This document shows, piece after piece, positions 16,239 through 24,476 of a DNA stretch of 64,000 nucleotides. The notes below the pieces were generated by a model. That model was not told the origin of the DNA. It was given only the letters and a program-made list of their open reading frames with translations, and made no database searches. Position 1 is the stretch's first letter, and the number at the start of each line of letters is the position of its first letter. Source of the DNA: Dyadobacter endophyticus (GTDB taxonomy: Bacteria > Bacteroidota > Bacteroidia > Cytophagales > Spirosomataceae); contig NZ_BMIA01000001.1 of the NCBI RefSeq assembly GCF_014641595.1, positions 1,798,426 to 1,862,425 on the forward strand, given 5' to 3'. A program made the position numbers and the translations under genes.

Positions 16239-16775
16239 TTATTCCAATGCGAGCACAGGAACCGACACTTCCACGGCAGTCGAGTCGGATTCCCCGCCGC
16301 TTACTTTCCCTATTCCGAAATCCCCGCGGTTCACCTTAAATCTGCCGTAGAAAACGTGCTGATCACCCGTGCTCCTAAATGCAAACGGGATCGCTATCGC
16401 TTTCTTGATACCTTTCAGTTCCAGCTCGCCGCGCACAACGAAACCCGTGTCTGTCCGGCTGACGGACGTCGAAGCAAAATGAATGCGCGGGTATTTTTCC
16501 GCATAAAACCACTTGTCGCTTTTGGCATGCTTGTTTTTCAATTCAATGCCCGTATCGATCGAGGCGACATCTACCGACACTTCAAAGCGGGAATCTTCGG
16601 GGTGACCGGGATCGAAGCGGATATTGCCTTCCATTTGACGGAATGATCCATGTGCGTATTTGCCGTCGAAGCGGATCTGATAGCCCTCTACAATGCGCCA
16701 GCCAGCGACAACCGCAAATGAAAATGCACTCATTATCAATAAACTGACCACTGTTAAATACTTTCTCATTGTCAT
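16239..16775 (-). CDS. YceI-family periplasmic protein
   Basis: About 178 residues from the ATG at 16775; an ATG two codons later (16769) is also possible, while the TTG further upstream overlaps the previous gene. An N-terminal signal helix (YLTVVSLLIMSAFSFAVVAG) precedes a YceI lipocalin-like domain with GSFRQMEGNIRFD, FEVSVDVASIDTG, and KSDKWFYAEKYPRIHFAST. YceI proteins bind isoprenoid or other hydrophobic ligands in the periplasm. It lies directly downstream of the AraC regulator on the same strand and is probably controlled by it. Confidence 0.88.
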   Translation of the reverse strand: MTMRKYLTVVSLLIMSAFSFAVVAGWRIVEGYQIRFDGKYAHGSFRQMEGNIRFDPGHPEDSRFEVSVDVASIDTGIELKNKHAKSDKWFYAEKYPRIHFASTSVSRTDTGFVVRGELELKGIKKAIAIPFAFRSTGDQHVFYGRFKVNRGDFGIGKVSGGESDSTAVEVSVPVLALE

Positions 16776-16786
16776 TTTTAAATAAA

Positions 16787-17788
16787 TCAAGCCACTATGC
16801 GCCTGCTTTTGAGCGAGGAGGGATTAATGCCGCGGTATTTTTTAAATGCTATTGAAAAGTGCTGGGCGTGCTCATACCCCAGCAGATCGGAAACTTCCTC
16901 CACGGAATAGGAGGAGTCGAGCAGTTGCTGCTCTGCATAGTCCATCCGCAATTTGCGCAGGTAACCAAAAACGGTGGTTCCAAAAAGCTCTTTGAACCCT
17001 TTTTTGACCTTAAATTCATTCAAAAGGCAAATCCTTGATAGCTCCGCAAGTGAATGTTCTTCGAGAAAGTGCATGTCGAGGAAATACTTTAATTGATGCA
17101 GCTTGTCTGCATCCCCTACCGAAATACCGTCTGCCTGGTTGGGGCCACGAAACTGCTCGACTTGCAGCGCCAGCAGTTCCAACACTTTCGACTGGATCAT
17201 CAGATTACGTAATGCCCCGCCCTCCCTGCATTGTTTCACCTCCCTTATCAGGCTTTGCATGCGCGGTGTCGTGTTCGCAGTACCCCTAATTCCCGAAAAT
17301 GGCCTGTTGCAGAGCAAGTTCTTTTGAACGCGTTCGCTCCAATGGTCGTCGCAACCGATGATATTGGAAAAAAATGTCTTATCCAGGCTGATATGGAACA
17401 TTTCGAGCGAGTCGTTGGCAGAGACCCGGTTGGTATCGCCGCCTTCCGGTGAAAAGACCAGGTTATGCTTACCCGGCCGCATATGAAGGTCGTGTGAAAG
17501 CCCTTCGAAAGTGGTGTCGAGCCGTCCTGCCATGTGGAAATTGATGTTGATCGTATCCACCGGCGTGCTGTCGTAAAGGATTACATCTTCCTGCGACGCC
17601 CATTGCAGGTTCATGACGTGTACATGCGGAAACACCAGGCTTTTGAACTTCATCTCGCCGACCTTGGGATGATACCGGGTCACAAACTCGTGCGGGTTAT
17701 CCGCGCGTGCTTCGTGAATGACCGATTGCGGGTTGGGTACCGGAATGAATTCGATGATGTCGGCTGACTGGATGAATGTGGTGGCCAT
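16787..17788 (-). CDS. AraC-family transcriptional regulator
   Basis: A 333-residue regulator. The N-terminal 200 residues have a cupin-like sensing region resembling the AraC-ligand-binding type (HMRPGKHNLVFSPEGGDTN). The C-terminal 100 residues form the double HTH, with LAELSRICLLNEFKVKKGFKELFG and the second HTH ending in VEEVSDLLGYEHAQHFSIAFKKYRGINPSSLK. The distribution is typical of Bacteroidota AraC proteins. It is followed after 11 bp by the YceI gene. The effector is unknown. Confidence 0.92.
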   Translation of the reverse strand: MATTFIQSADIIEFIPVPNPQSVIHEARADNPHEFVTRYHPKVGEMKFKSLVFPHVHVMNLQWASQEDVILYDSTPVDTININFHMAGRLDTTFEGLSHDLHMRPGKHNLVFSPEGGDTNRVSANDSLEMFHISLDKTFFSNIIGCDDHWSERVQKNLLCNRPFSGIRGTANTTPRMQSLIREVKQCREGGALRNLMIQSKVLELLALQVEQFRGPNQADGISVGDADKLHQLKYFLDMHFLEEHSLAELSRICLLNEFKVKKGFKELFGTTVFGYLRKLRMDYAEQQLLDSSYSVEEVSDLLGYEHAQHFSIAFKKYRGINPSSLKSRRIVA

Positions 17789-17964
17789 TGGACGGAAGAG
17801 GTTTTAACACGGCACTAAAATACGCGCCCGACTGCCCCGCCCCTGCTACTTACTGAGTGAACGGCCCAATTAATCGACATAATCCGTTCGTCGTAGATTT
17901 TTATCCGTTGTGCGTAGGTCAATGCGGCACCCTCCCTTGCATTTTTGCCAAAAACTTCAACGCC

Positions 17965-18843
17965 ATGATCAGAAAAATTTTAAAATGGACAGGCATTGTC
18001 CTGGCCGGAGTTGCGCTCGTAGCCATCGGCGCTTACGCCTATGTGTCGGTCTCCATGAAAAACCGGATGGCAAAGGCCTACACTTTTGAGAAAGAAACCA
18101 TTAAAATCCCGACGGACAGCACCACGCTCGCAAGGGGCAAGCATTTGGTCGCTATTAAGGGTTGTCAGGATTGCCACGGGACCAACCTGGAAGGCAAGAT
18201 CATGAATGACGATGGCGCCATTGGTCGCCTCGTTGCGGGCAACTTAACGCACGGAAAAGGAGGATTACCGGCAAGTTACGAAGTGTCCGACTGGCTCGCT
18301 GCGCTACGGCACGGAATTCATCAGGATGGTAAGCCGCTGCTCTTTATGCCTTCGCATGAAACGACATTGCTTTCTCAGCAAGATCTGGCCGCGCTGATTG
18401 CCTATTGCCGCCAGATTCCGGAAGTGGACAATGTACTACCCGAAAACGACCTTGGCCCGGTTGCGATCGTCATGAGCTATATCGGCAAAATGCCACTTTT
18501 GTCGGTGGAAAAAATCGATCACGAAAAGCCGATGATCGCCCGGGCGGATTCGACGGAGGGTGCGGCTCAGGGCAAATACCTGGCTGTGTCGTGTTCAGGG
18601 TGCCATCGTGAGAATTTCAAAGGCGGTGAGCCGCTCGCTCCGGGCTTTCCCCCTGTACCGGATATCACCCGGGCGGGCCACGTAGGCAAGTGGACGAAAG
18701 CCCAGTTCATTACCACGCTTACTTCGGGAAAAACCCCGGAAGGCCATGTTCTCAAAAATGAAGATATGCCCTGGAAAATGACGGCGCAGTATACGCGCAC
18801 CGAGCTTTCTTCTCTCTACGATTACCTGCAATCCATCCAGTAA
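17965..18843 (+). CDS. Membrane-anchored diheme cytochrome c
   Basis: A 292-residue protein from the ATG at 17965 (MIRKILKWTGIVLAGVALVA); the in-frame codons upstream from 17857 lack coding character. An N-terminal membrane helix anchors it on the periplasmic side. Two heme-binding motifs are visible: CQDCH at 67-71 and CSGCH in the second half (around 210). Both halves look like class I cytochrome c domains, so it probably shuttles electrons to a terminal oxidase or from a periplasmic dehydrogenase. There is no oxidase or dehydrogenase gene next to it. A strong terminator follows. Confidence 0.9.
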   Translation: MIRKILKWTGIVLAGVALVAIGAYAYVSVSMKNRMAKAYTFEKETIKIPTDSTTLARGKHLVAIKGCQDCHGTNLEGKIMNDDGAIGRLVAGNLTHGKGGLPASYEVSDWLAALRHGIHQDGKPLLFMPSHETTLLSQQDLAALIAYCRQIPEVDNVLPENDLGPVAIVMSYIGKMPLLSVEKIDHEKPMIARADSTEGAAQGKYLAVSCSGCHRENFKGGEPLAPGFPPVPDITRAGHVGKWTKAQFITTLTSGKTPEGHVLKNEDMPWKMTAQYTRTELSSLYDYLQSIQ

Positions 18844-18847
18844 ACGA

Positions 18848-18876
18848 CCTGGCCGGACTTTTGAAGTCCGGCCAGG
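18848..18876. terminator. Bidirectional terminator between cytochrome c and sulfurtransferase genes
   Basis: A perfect 13-bp inverted repeat: 18848-18860 pairs with 18864-18876 around the loop TTG. It lies between the convergent cytochrome c stop (18843) and sulfurtransferase stop (18885) and can serve both. Confidence 0.8.
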
Positions 18877-18884
18877 CGCTCATG

Positions 18885-19724
18885 TTATTCCTCCCCTGTC
18901 GCGATGGGGCGTTCGGTCCGGGACCATTCGCTCCACGAGCCCACATACAGGCTGGCGCCATGGAGGCCGGCTTCCGCCAGCGCGAGGAGCGTGTGGCAGG
19001 CAGTGACGCCTGATCCGCAATGCACGATCACTTTACGGGGATCTTTGTCCGCAAGTGCATCCTTATATTTCGCGGCAAGTTCCGCGGGCGGCATAAACTC
19101 GCCTTTTTCGTCGAGGTTGGAAGTATAGGGTATATTAACGGCCCCTGGAATATGGCCTGCTACCAGGTCGATCGGCTCGCTTTCACCGAGGTAGCGGTAA
19201 TGCTCGCGCACGTCGATCACCATCGATTCGGGATCGGCCGCAGCGAGCGCCACGTCATCGGCATCGACCAACGGCATCTGCCACCCGTTGATCGGATATT
19301 CTTCCAAAGCGTGCAGCGAAGCTGCTTTTTGTGTTAAATCGATTCCGGCCTCCACGATCGCGTCCAGCCCGCCACTTACTACAAATACCCTTTCATGACC
19401 GGCCGCTTTGAGCATCCACCAGAAACGTGCAGCCGCATTAGCGCCTTTTTTATCGTCATACACAACAACCGTCGAAGAAGGGCTGATACCGAGAATCCCC
19501 AAAAAGCGCCCGAAATCATCAGGTTCAGGCAGCGGGTGTCGGCCGCCGTTCGATGGGTCACCGGTTTTTTCCGACAAATCGGTTTCGAGGTCTACAAACT
19601 GCGCATTTTCGAGGTGCGCCTTGTTATACCGTTCCAGGGCATCGGTCCCTCCCCGCGCATCGATCACGATAGGGTCTTCATTTTCCAGAATGGTTTTAAG
19701 CTGGTCTGTGGTAATGATATTCAT
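18885..19724 (-). CDS. Sulfurtransferase (tandem rhodanese, MPST/thiosulfate type)
   Basis: A 279-residue protein with two rhodanese domains (about 5-130 and 150-279). The first is the inactive type: no Cys at the active loop. The second has the catalytic Cys236 in HCGSGVTACHT. The CGSGVTA loop is that of 3-mercaptopyruvate sulfurtransferases rather than the CRKGVT of thiosulfate-specific rhodaneses. It probably moves sulfane sulfur from mercaptopyruvate to cyanide or thiols in the cytoplasm. Monocistronic. Confidence 0.9.
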   Translation of the reverse strand: MNIITTDQLKTILENEDPIVIDARGGTDALERYNKAHLENAQFVDLETDLSEKTGDPSNGGRHPLPEPDDFGRFLGILGISPSSTVVVYDDKKGANAAARFWWMLKAAGHERVFVVSGGLDAIVEAGIDLTQKAASLHALEEYPINGWQMPLVDADDVALAAADPESMVIDVREHYRYLGESEPIDLVAGHIPGAVNIPYTSNLDEKGEFMPPAELAAKYKDALADKDPRKVIVHCGSGVTACHTLLALAEAGLHGASLYVGSWSEWSRTERPIATGEE

Positions 19725-19822
19725 GTCCGGGTCCTTTTGAAAAAACTTTGGTAAATAACGTTACTTTTCACGAAAACCAGCGTCTAAATAGTCAATGTTC
19801 AACTGTTTCGCACGCTATAATC

Positions 19823-20176
19823 ATGAACAAATTGCCCAATTGTTCACAGGCCGTTATTTCAAAAGATAAAATTGAAAGCTATCTGCTGAACTTCGACCAT
19901 CGTGAAGGAAAGTCAAAAGCAATGTTTTTTAGTAAATTTGGTTATCCGCTTGCGAATAGCCCGGAGTTTTGTGCAGCGCTTAGGGAACTGGCTTGTGAAA
20001 GTATCGTTGTACAGGTTGAGGAGCGGCTCCCGTTCGGAACCAGAATTACAACCGAAGGCCCCTTGCGTACGCCTGATGCAAGAAACCCGCGAATACGCAT
20101 GGGATGGTTCTTTGATAGGGACAATCCTGAAAATCTTCCACGATTAATCGCCGTAATTCCTACGAGATCAAAATGA
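19823..20176 (+). CDS. DUF6883-like protein
   Basis: A 117-residue protein started at the ATG at 19823 (MNKLPNCSQAVISKDKIESY); an in-frame ATG at 19748 adds 25 residues without family character. The pattern KLPN..AVI..KI..YLLNFDHREGKSKA..F..FGY, ending in MGWFFDRDNPENLPRLIAVIPTR, fits the DUF6883 family as I remember it: small, mostly beta, function unknown. It overlaps the next gene by 4 bp, so the two are translationally coupled. Codon use does not look foreign. Confidence 0.72.
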   Translation: MNKLPNCSQAVISKDKIESYLLNFDHREGKSKAMFFSKFGYPLANSPEFCAALRELACESIVVQVEERLPFGTRITTEGPLRTPDARNPRIRMGWFFDRDNPENLPRLIAVIPTRSK

Positions 20177-20412
20177 AAGAGCTGGATATAGTAGTACTGA
20201 CCCAAGATCTGCCCCAACTGGAACTACAAGTGGGCGACATAGGAACTATCGTAATGACCCATGGGGAAGATGCGGGGTTCGAAGTCGAATTCTGCACGCT
20301 AGATGGCGAAACGGTCGCTCTTGAAACACTCCTACCTTCTCAAATTCGCCCGATCACCCGTGGTGAAATTGCACACGTACGCAAGTTGCCAGCCATTGTG
20401 GATTCGCATTAA
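20173..20412 (+). CDS. DUF4926-like small protein
   Basis: A 79-residue protein (MKELDIVVLTQDLPQLELQ, then VGDIGTIVMTHGEDAGFEVEF, ALLP-type tail). The short SH3-like beta pattern with LKxGDxGTIV and YEVEFxxxxG is characteristic of DUF4926. The start lies in ATGA overlapping the stop of the DUF6883-like gene. Such small coupled pairs suggest a toxin-antitoxin or modulator-target relationship, but no function is established here. Confidence 0.75.
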   Translation: MKELDIVVLTQDLPQLELQVGDIGTIVMTHGEDAGFEVEFCTLDGETVALETLLPSQIRPITRGEIAHVRKLPAIVDSH

Positions 20413-20440
20413 TCCAAAAAAATCACGACGAATGTAAGTT

Positions 20441-20469
20441 TTTCCCAATCTCAACAACCTATTGGGAAA
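20441..20469. repeat. Inverted repeat before the ECF sigma gene
   Basis: TTTCCCAAT at 20441-20449 and ATTGGGAAA at 20461-20469 form a perfect 9-bp inverted repeat with an 11-nt spacer, 12 bp before the sigma factor ATG. It could be an operator, a leader hairpin, or a terminator of the DUF pair (no T-run follows). Confidence 0.5.
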
Positions 20470-20481
20470 GATTTGATTTTT

Positions 20482-20958
20482 ATGGAGAAAATTTTTCTTG
20501 AAACGATCGGGGAGCATCAGCGGATCATTTTTAAGGTGAGCCGGATGTACCGCAATACGCCTGAGGATCAGCAGGACCTTTTTCAGGAAATCGTCTACCA
20601 GCTCTGGCGCGCATTCCCCGGCTTCCGGAACGAATCCAAAATCACGACCTGGATTTACAGGATCGCCCTGAACACGGCTATGGCATCCTACCGGAAGCAA
20701 AAACCTCCCGTCTCATTGTCCGAACATCCGCCCGATCTTGCCGATACAACTGAGACATCTTCGGAACGGGAGGAATGGCTGTTCCGCGCATTACGAACGC
20801 TGGGCGAATCAGAACGCGCACTTATTTCCCTTTACCTCGAAGACTATTCCTACGCCGAAATTGCCTCGGTGACAGGCATCTCGGAAAATTACGTGGGCGT
20901 TAAGCTCAACCGCATCAAGGAAAAACTTAGATCACTTTTAACTTCAAAAAACTTATGA
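20482..20958 (+). CDS. ECF RNA polymerase sigma factor
   Basis: A 158-residue sigma-70 family protein from the ATG at 20482; a TTG three codons upstream is less likely. Region 2 covers about 8-75 (FKVSRMYRNTPEDQQDLFQEIVYQLWRAFPGF, with KITTWIYRIALNTA) and region 4 about 105-150 (SLYLEDYSYAEIASVTGISENYVGVKLNRIKEKL). It directs transcription of an unknown regulon. The next gene overlaps by 4 bp and encodes a membrane protein, the usual arrangement for an anti-sigma partner. Confidence 0.92.
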   Translation: MEKIFLETIGEHQRIIFKVSRMYRNTPEDQQDLFQEIVYQLWRAFPGFRNESKITTWIYRIALNTAMASYRKQKPPVSLSEHPPDLADTTETSSEREEWLFRALRTLGESERALISLYLEDYSYAEIASVTGISENYVGVKLNRIKEKLRSLLTSKNL

Positions 20959-21494
20959 ATATCGACGATCTGAAATCGGATTGGCGCCGGGCCGGTAACG
21001 AACCGCTTTCTGAAAAACAGCTTGCAATGATGACGCGCGTCCGCAACCACCCATCGCTTCGCAAATTGCGGATCAAGTTCATGACTGAGATAATCGCCCT
21101 TTCCGCCCTGCTGCTAATGTATTACGATGGCTTCGATGGGGCTCAGAAACCTTTGCTAGCTAATATTTTACTGATTATTAGCATTGTACTTTACATCGTC
21201 AACAATGCATTGGGATATACTCAAATCCAAAATCCGTCGGTAAGCGTGAACCTCCGAGAGGCATTGGCCAAACAGACGCGTTCATTGAAACGGTTAGCAT
21301 TTCTTTCGCTGACATCGTCGGTGCTGTATGCCACTGCCCTTATAGTTTTCTTTACTTATCAAATGGTTTTCACACAGCGCAAATACATCATTTTGAGCGG
21401 ATTAATACTATCAGCGCTCCTCCTGTTTTACTATTCATGGATCAGCTGGCAAAGAAAAATTGCTCATTTCAAGCAATTGGAAGCAGATTTTTGA
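20955..21494 (+). CDS. Membrane protein, candidate anti-sigma partner
   Basis: A 179-residue protein with a cytoplasmic N-terminal segment (MNIDDLKSDWRRAGNEPLSEKQ) and four hydrophobic helices at about 43-58, 67-88, 110-132 and 143-163. No zinc-binding HxxxCxxC anti-sigma motif is present. The short N-terminal part with DLKSDWR is common in Bacteroidota proteins encoded after ECF sigma genes. Coupling to the sigma gene (4-bp overlap) supports a regulatory role, which is inferred. Confidence 0.75.
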   Translation: MNIDDLKSDWRRAGNEPLSEKQLAMMTRVRNHPSLRKLRIKFMTEIIALSALLLMYYDGFDGAQKPLLANILLIISIVLYIVNNALGYTQIQNPSVSVNLREALAKQTRSLKRLAFLSLTSSVLYATALIVFFTYQMVFTQRKYIILSGLILSALLLFYYSWISWQRKIAHFKQLEADF

Positions 21495-21522
21495 CATTTT
21501 AGCAGGATTAACGATCTATGCG

Positions 21523-22326
21523 ATGATTAGCCAGGAATTTACAGAAGAAGACATTGCCTACCTCCCCGCCCTCGAACCGGAGGGTTGGGGCGATATCCGC
21601 CCGCGGTTCGCCTATTTTTTAAAATCCGATTGTTGTAAACCGATCAAAATCGAGGAAAATGGCCAGCCTGTTGCCGTTGGCGCCGCTATTTTCCATGCCG
21701 ATACGGCCTGGCTCGCTTGCATCATCACACATGGCGAACACAGGAATAAGGGCCTGGGCAGCGCGATCACACGCAGCCTGATCGAAAGCATCGACCGGAA
21801 CCGTTACCCGACCGTTTATCTCGACGCGACCGAATTTGGCTATCCGGTGTATTTGAAACAGGGTTTCGAAGTCGAGGGGCAATATGCGCATTTAAGAAGG
21901 GAAGCGGTCGCCGCAGATATTGCCTTCCCCCCACATATTGAGCCATTTAATGAATCTTTCCGCGATGCGGCCTATGCGCTCGACTACCTGGTTTCCGGCG
22001 AGGACAGGCGCGGTGTCATGGCAGAATTTCTCACTGAAGCATCGGTCTATATCGATTTGAATGGAGATTTGCAGGGGGTTTACCTGCCCACATGGAGCGA
22101 TGGCCCTATCATTGCCGCCACCGACACCGCGGGATTCGCACTCATGCAGATCCGCTCGGCAACGAGGCCCACGGCGATCCTGCCTGTCGGCAATGCCGAA
22201 GGCTTGAAATATCTTCAGGAAAACGGGTACAATATGTATAAGACTTCCCGCCGCATGATCCTCGGTCCGCGCAGGGTGTGGCATCCGGAGCGCCTTTACA
22301 ATCGCATCAGCGGTGCATTGGGCTGA
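21523..22326 (+). CDS. GNAT-family N-acetyltransferase
   Basis: A 267-residue protein from the ATG at 21523 (MISQEFTEEDIAYLPALEPEG); the in-frame upstream codons overlap the previous gene. The N-terminal half is a GNAT domain with the acetyl-CoA loop HGEHRNKGLGSAITRSLIESI and the segment VYLDATEFGYPVYLKQGFEVEG. The C-terminal half resembles a second degenerate GNAT repeat (YNMYKTSRRMILG at the end). The substrate is unknown. It ends immediately next to the convergent thioredoxin-fold gene (22326/22327), leaving no space for a terminator. Confidence 0.88.
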   Translation: MISQEFTEEDIAYLPALEPEGWGDIRPRFAYFLKSDCCKPIKIEENGQPVAVGAAIFHADTAWLACIITHGEHRNKGLGSAITRSLIESIDRNRYPTVYLDATEFGYPVYLKQGFEVEGQYAHLRREAVAADIAFPPHIEPFNESFRDAAYALDYLVSGEDRRGVMAEFLTEASVYIDLNGDLQGVYLPTWSDGPIIAATDTAGFALMQIRSATRPTAILPVGNAEGLKYLQENGYNMYKTSRRMILGPRRVWHPERLYNRISGALG

Positions 22327-23085
22327 TTACCGCAGTTCCAGCTCGCTGATTTTGGAGAATTCGGTGTGCGGCGCCATCGCTTTCACGATCCCTTTGCGAT
22401 CCACCAATATAAAATAGGGTGTTTCGCTGACCTTATACCGGTGGTTGAAACCATACGATTCCGGAACGGGAATGAAACCGCAGTTCCGTTTCGGGATGGC
22501 TTCCAGGCATTCCTCCTCGGTGTTGAGTGTGGTGCCAAGGGAGACGATCTCTATTCCCTTCCTCTTATTTTCATCCACAAAACTAGAAATCACCTTGGTG
22601 CTGGCGAATGTGTACAGCGGCTTTTCATAGCGTACCCAGAACCCCAGCAGAATGTACCTGCCCCTTAATTTCTCCGAGTCATATTCTTTCCCGTCGAGAC
22701 CGCGCATCACAAACGGAGCGATCGGCTCGCCTACTTCCGGCATTAGATCTGGGTTATTCATGACAGAGCCGTCTGGCTGAACGTACAACTGGCTCTTTTT
22801 GATGATTTCAAACGAAGAAGCTTTGCCGTATTTGTCGAATATCGGCTGGGTTTTGTAAAGTCCCGGGCTTCTTCGGAGCATATTGTCGTAGGTCTGGTAA
22901 CTGATCCGCTTTCCGGTAGCGTGGTCAATGATCGGCGAATCCCGCGTCATTACGATTTGCTGGCTTACCTTGCCATTATACCTTACTACTTTCGGTTCAT
23001 CGGATTGACAAAATGCTGAAAATCTGACAGATCCGACGACTATCAGCGCACAAACAGAAATTTTATTCAGACGGCTCACAAACAT
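22327..23085 (-). CDS. Exported thioredoxin-fold protein lacking CxxC
   Basis: A 252-residue protein with a signal sequence (about 1-26, ending FSAFCQ). The C-terminal half (about 115-250) follows the TlpA/AhpC pattern: GEPIAPFVMRGLDGKEYDSEKLRGRYILLGFW, then VSETPYFILVDRKGIVKA with the cis-Pro segment. Where TlpA proteins have WCxxC, this one has FWVRYEKPLY, so the redox cysteines are missing. It is therefore unlikely to be a disulfide oxidoreductase. Role unknown; perhaps a structural or binding derivative. Confidence 0.75.
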   Translation of the reverse strand: MFVSRLNKISVCALIVVGSVRFSAFCQSDEPKVVRYNGKVSQQIVMTRDSPIIDHATGKRISYQTYDNMLRRSPGLYKTQPIFDKYGKASSFEIIKKSQLYVQPDGSVMNNPDLMPEVGEPIAPFVMRGLDGKEYDSEKLRGRYILLGFWVRYEKPLYTFASTKVISSFVDENKRKGIEIVSLGTTLNTEEECLEAIPKRNCGFIPVPESYGFNHRYKVSETPYFILVDRKGIVKAMAPHTEFSKISELELR

Positions 23086-23219
23086 TCTCCCACAAAAGAT
23101 TGTATTAGTATCAATAGTTTGATATTTTTATACACAAATAATCATTCATTGCAACCTCCTAATAACTGGTAATTACCGTCTGATATTTTAGACAAATTTA
23201 ACTAATTGCAAAATTTAGT

Positions 23220-24476
23220 ATGTACGAGCGGATCCGGGAGAAGTTGGGGATTTTGGCCGATGCTGCGAAATACGATGTTTCATGCTCGTCGAGCGGCAGT
23301 AACCGGAAAAATGAAAATAAGGGAATTGGAGATGCGGAAGGAACGGGGATCTGCCACACTTACACCGAAGACGGAAGGTGTGTGTCGTTACTGAAAATAC
23401 TGCTTACCAACCATTGCATTTACGATTGCGCATTCTGCGTTTCGCGGCGCAGCAATGACATCAAACGCGCTGCATTCACGGTGGAAGAAGTGGTTGAATT
23501 GACCATGAATTTCTACCGTCGCAATTACATCGAAGGCCTGTTTCTGAGTTCGGGGATTTTCAAAAATGCCGACTATACCATGGAACGGCTGTTGCGCATT
23601 GTGAAGAAACTCAGGCATGAGGAGCGTTTCAATGGTTATATCCATTTAAAAACAATACCCGGGGCCAGCGACGACTTGCTTCGCGAGGCGGGTTTGTATG
23701 CCGACCGCATGAGCATTAACCTTGAAATGCCGACGGAAAAAGGCCTGAAACTGCTGGCGCCGGAAAAGTCACACGCGGACGTAAAAAAGCCTTTGAAATA
23801 CATTCAAAATAACATTACCCAGTTTGAAAGCGAGAGGGCGCTAATCAAGAGCGTGCCGAAATTCGTACCGGCCGGGCAAAGCACGCAGATCGTTGTGGGT
23901 GCCACGCCGGAGTCGGATAAAGAGATTTTGTATACTGCGAATGCATTTTACCAGAACTTTTCACTGAAACGGGTTTATTACTCAGGCTACATTCCGATCA
24001 GCAACGATGCGCGGTTGCCGGTAATCGGCTCACAACCGCCTCTGATCCGCGAAAACAGGTTGTACCAGGCCGACTGGCTAATGCGCTTTTATGGTTTTAA
24101 AGTTCAGGAAATCCTCAACGATATCCATCCGAACCTTGAAGCGGACGTCGATCCGAAGCTGAGCTGGGCATTGCGGAACCTTGACCAGTTCCCCATCGAC
24201 ATCAACACTGCCGACTATTACATGATTCTCCGGGTGCCGGGCATCGGCGTGGGCTCTGCATTGAAAATAGTTCAGGCACGCAAGTTTAACCGGCTATACG
24301 AAAGCCATTTGCGGAAACTGGGCATTTCATTTCGTAAGGCACGGCATTTCATCCGGTATGCCGACAGCCCCATGCATTTAAAAGAATATGAAGCCGGCCA
24401 TATCAAGGGACTTATTTTTTCCGAAAGCAAAAGCAAATACCTGTCAAACCCGAATAATCAGCTGTCGCTTTTTTAA
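23220..24476 (+). CDS. Putative DNA modification/repair radical SAM protein
   Basis: A 418-residue enzyme. The [4Fe-4S]/SAM motif is Cys66-x3-Cys70-x2-Cys73 in NHCIYDCAFC, preceded by a Cys-containing N-terminal stretch (SCSSSGSNRK, GTGICHTYTEDGRC). The C-terminal region near 325-360 has a helix-hairpin-helix-like element, VPGIGVGSALKIVQARKF, suggesting nucleic-acid binding. The whole fits the family named putative DNA modification/repair radical SAM protein (TIGR03916 as I recall it). The stop overlaps the next start by 1 bp; that partner is also a conserved neighbour. The reaction is unknown. Confidence 0.88.
   Translation: MYERIREKLGILADAAKYDVSCSSSGSNRKNENKGIGDAEGTGICHTYTEDGRCVSLLKILLTNHCIYDCAFCVSRRSNDIKRAAFTVEEVVELTMNFYRRNYIEGLFLSSGIFKNADYTMERLLRIVKKLRHEERFNGYIHLKTIPGASDDLLREAGLYADRMSINLEMPTEKGLKLLAPEKSHADVKKPLKYIQNNITQFESERALIKSVPKFVPAGQSTQIVVGATPESDKEILYTANAFYQNFSLKRVYYSGYIPISNDARLPVIGSQPPLIRENRLYQADWLMRFYGFKVQEILNDIHPNLEADVDPKLSWALRNLDQFPIDINTADYYMILRVPGIGVGSALKIVQARKFNRLYESHLRKLGISFRKARHFIRYADSPMHLKEYEAGHIKGLIFSESKSKYLSNPNNQLSLF

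Noticed and set aside
19748..19822. Upstream in-frame extension of the DUF6883-like gene
   Set aside because: The 25 extra residues do not fit the family opening; the ATG at 19823 does.
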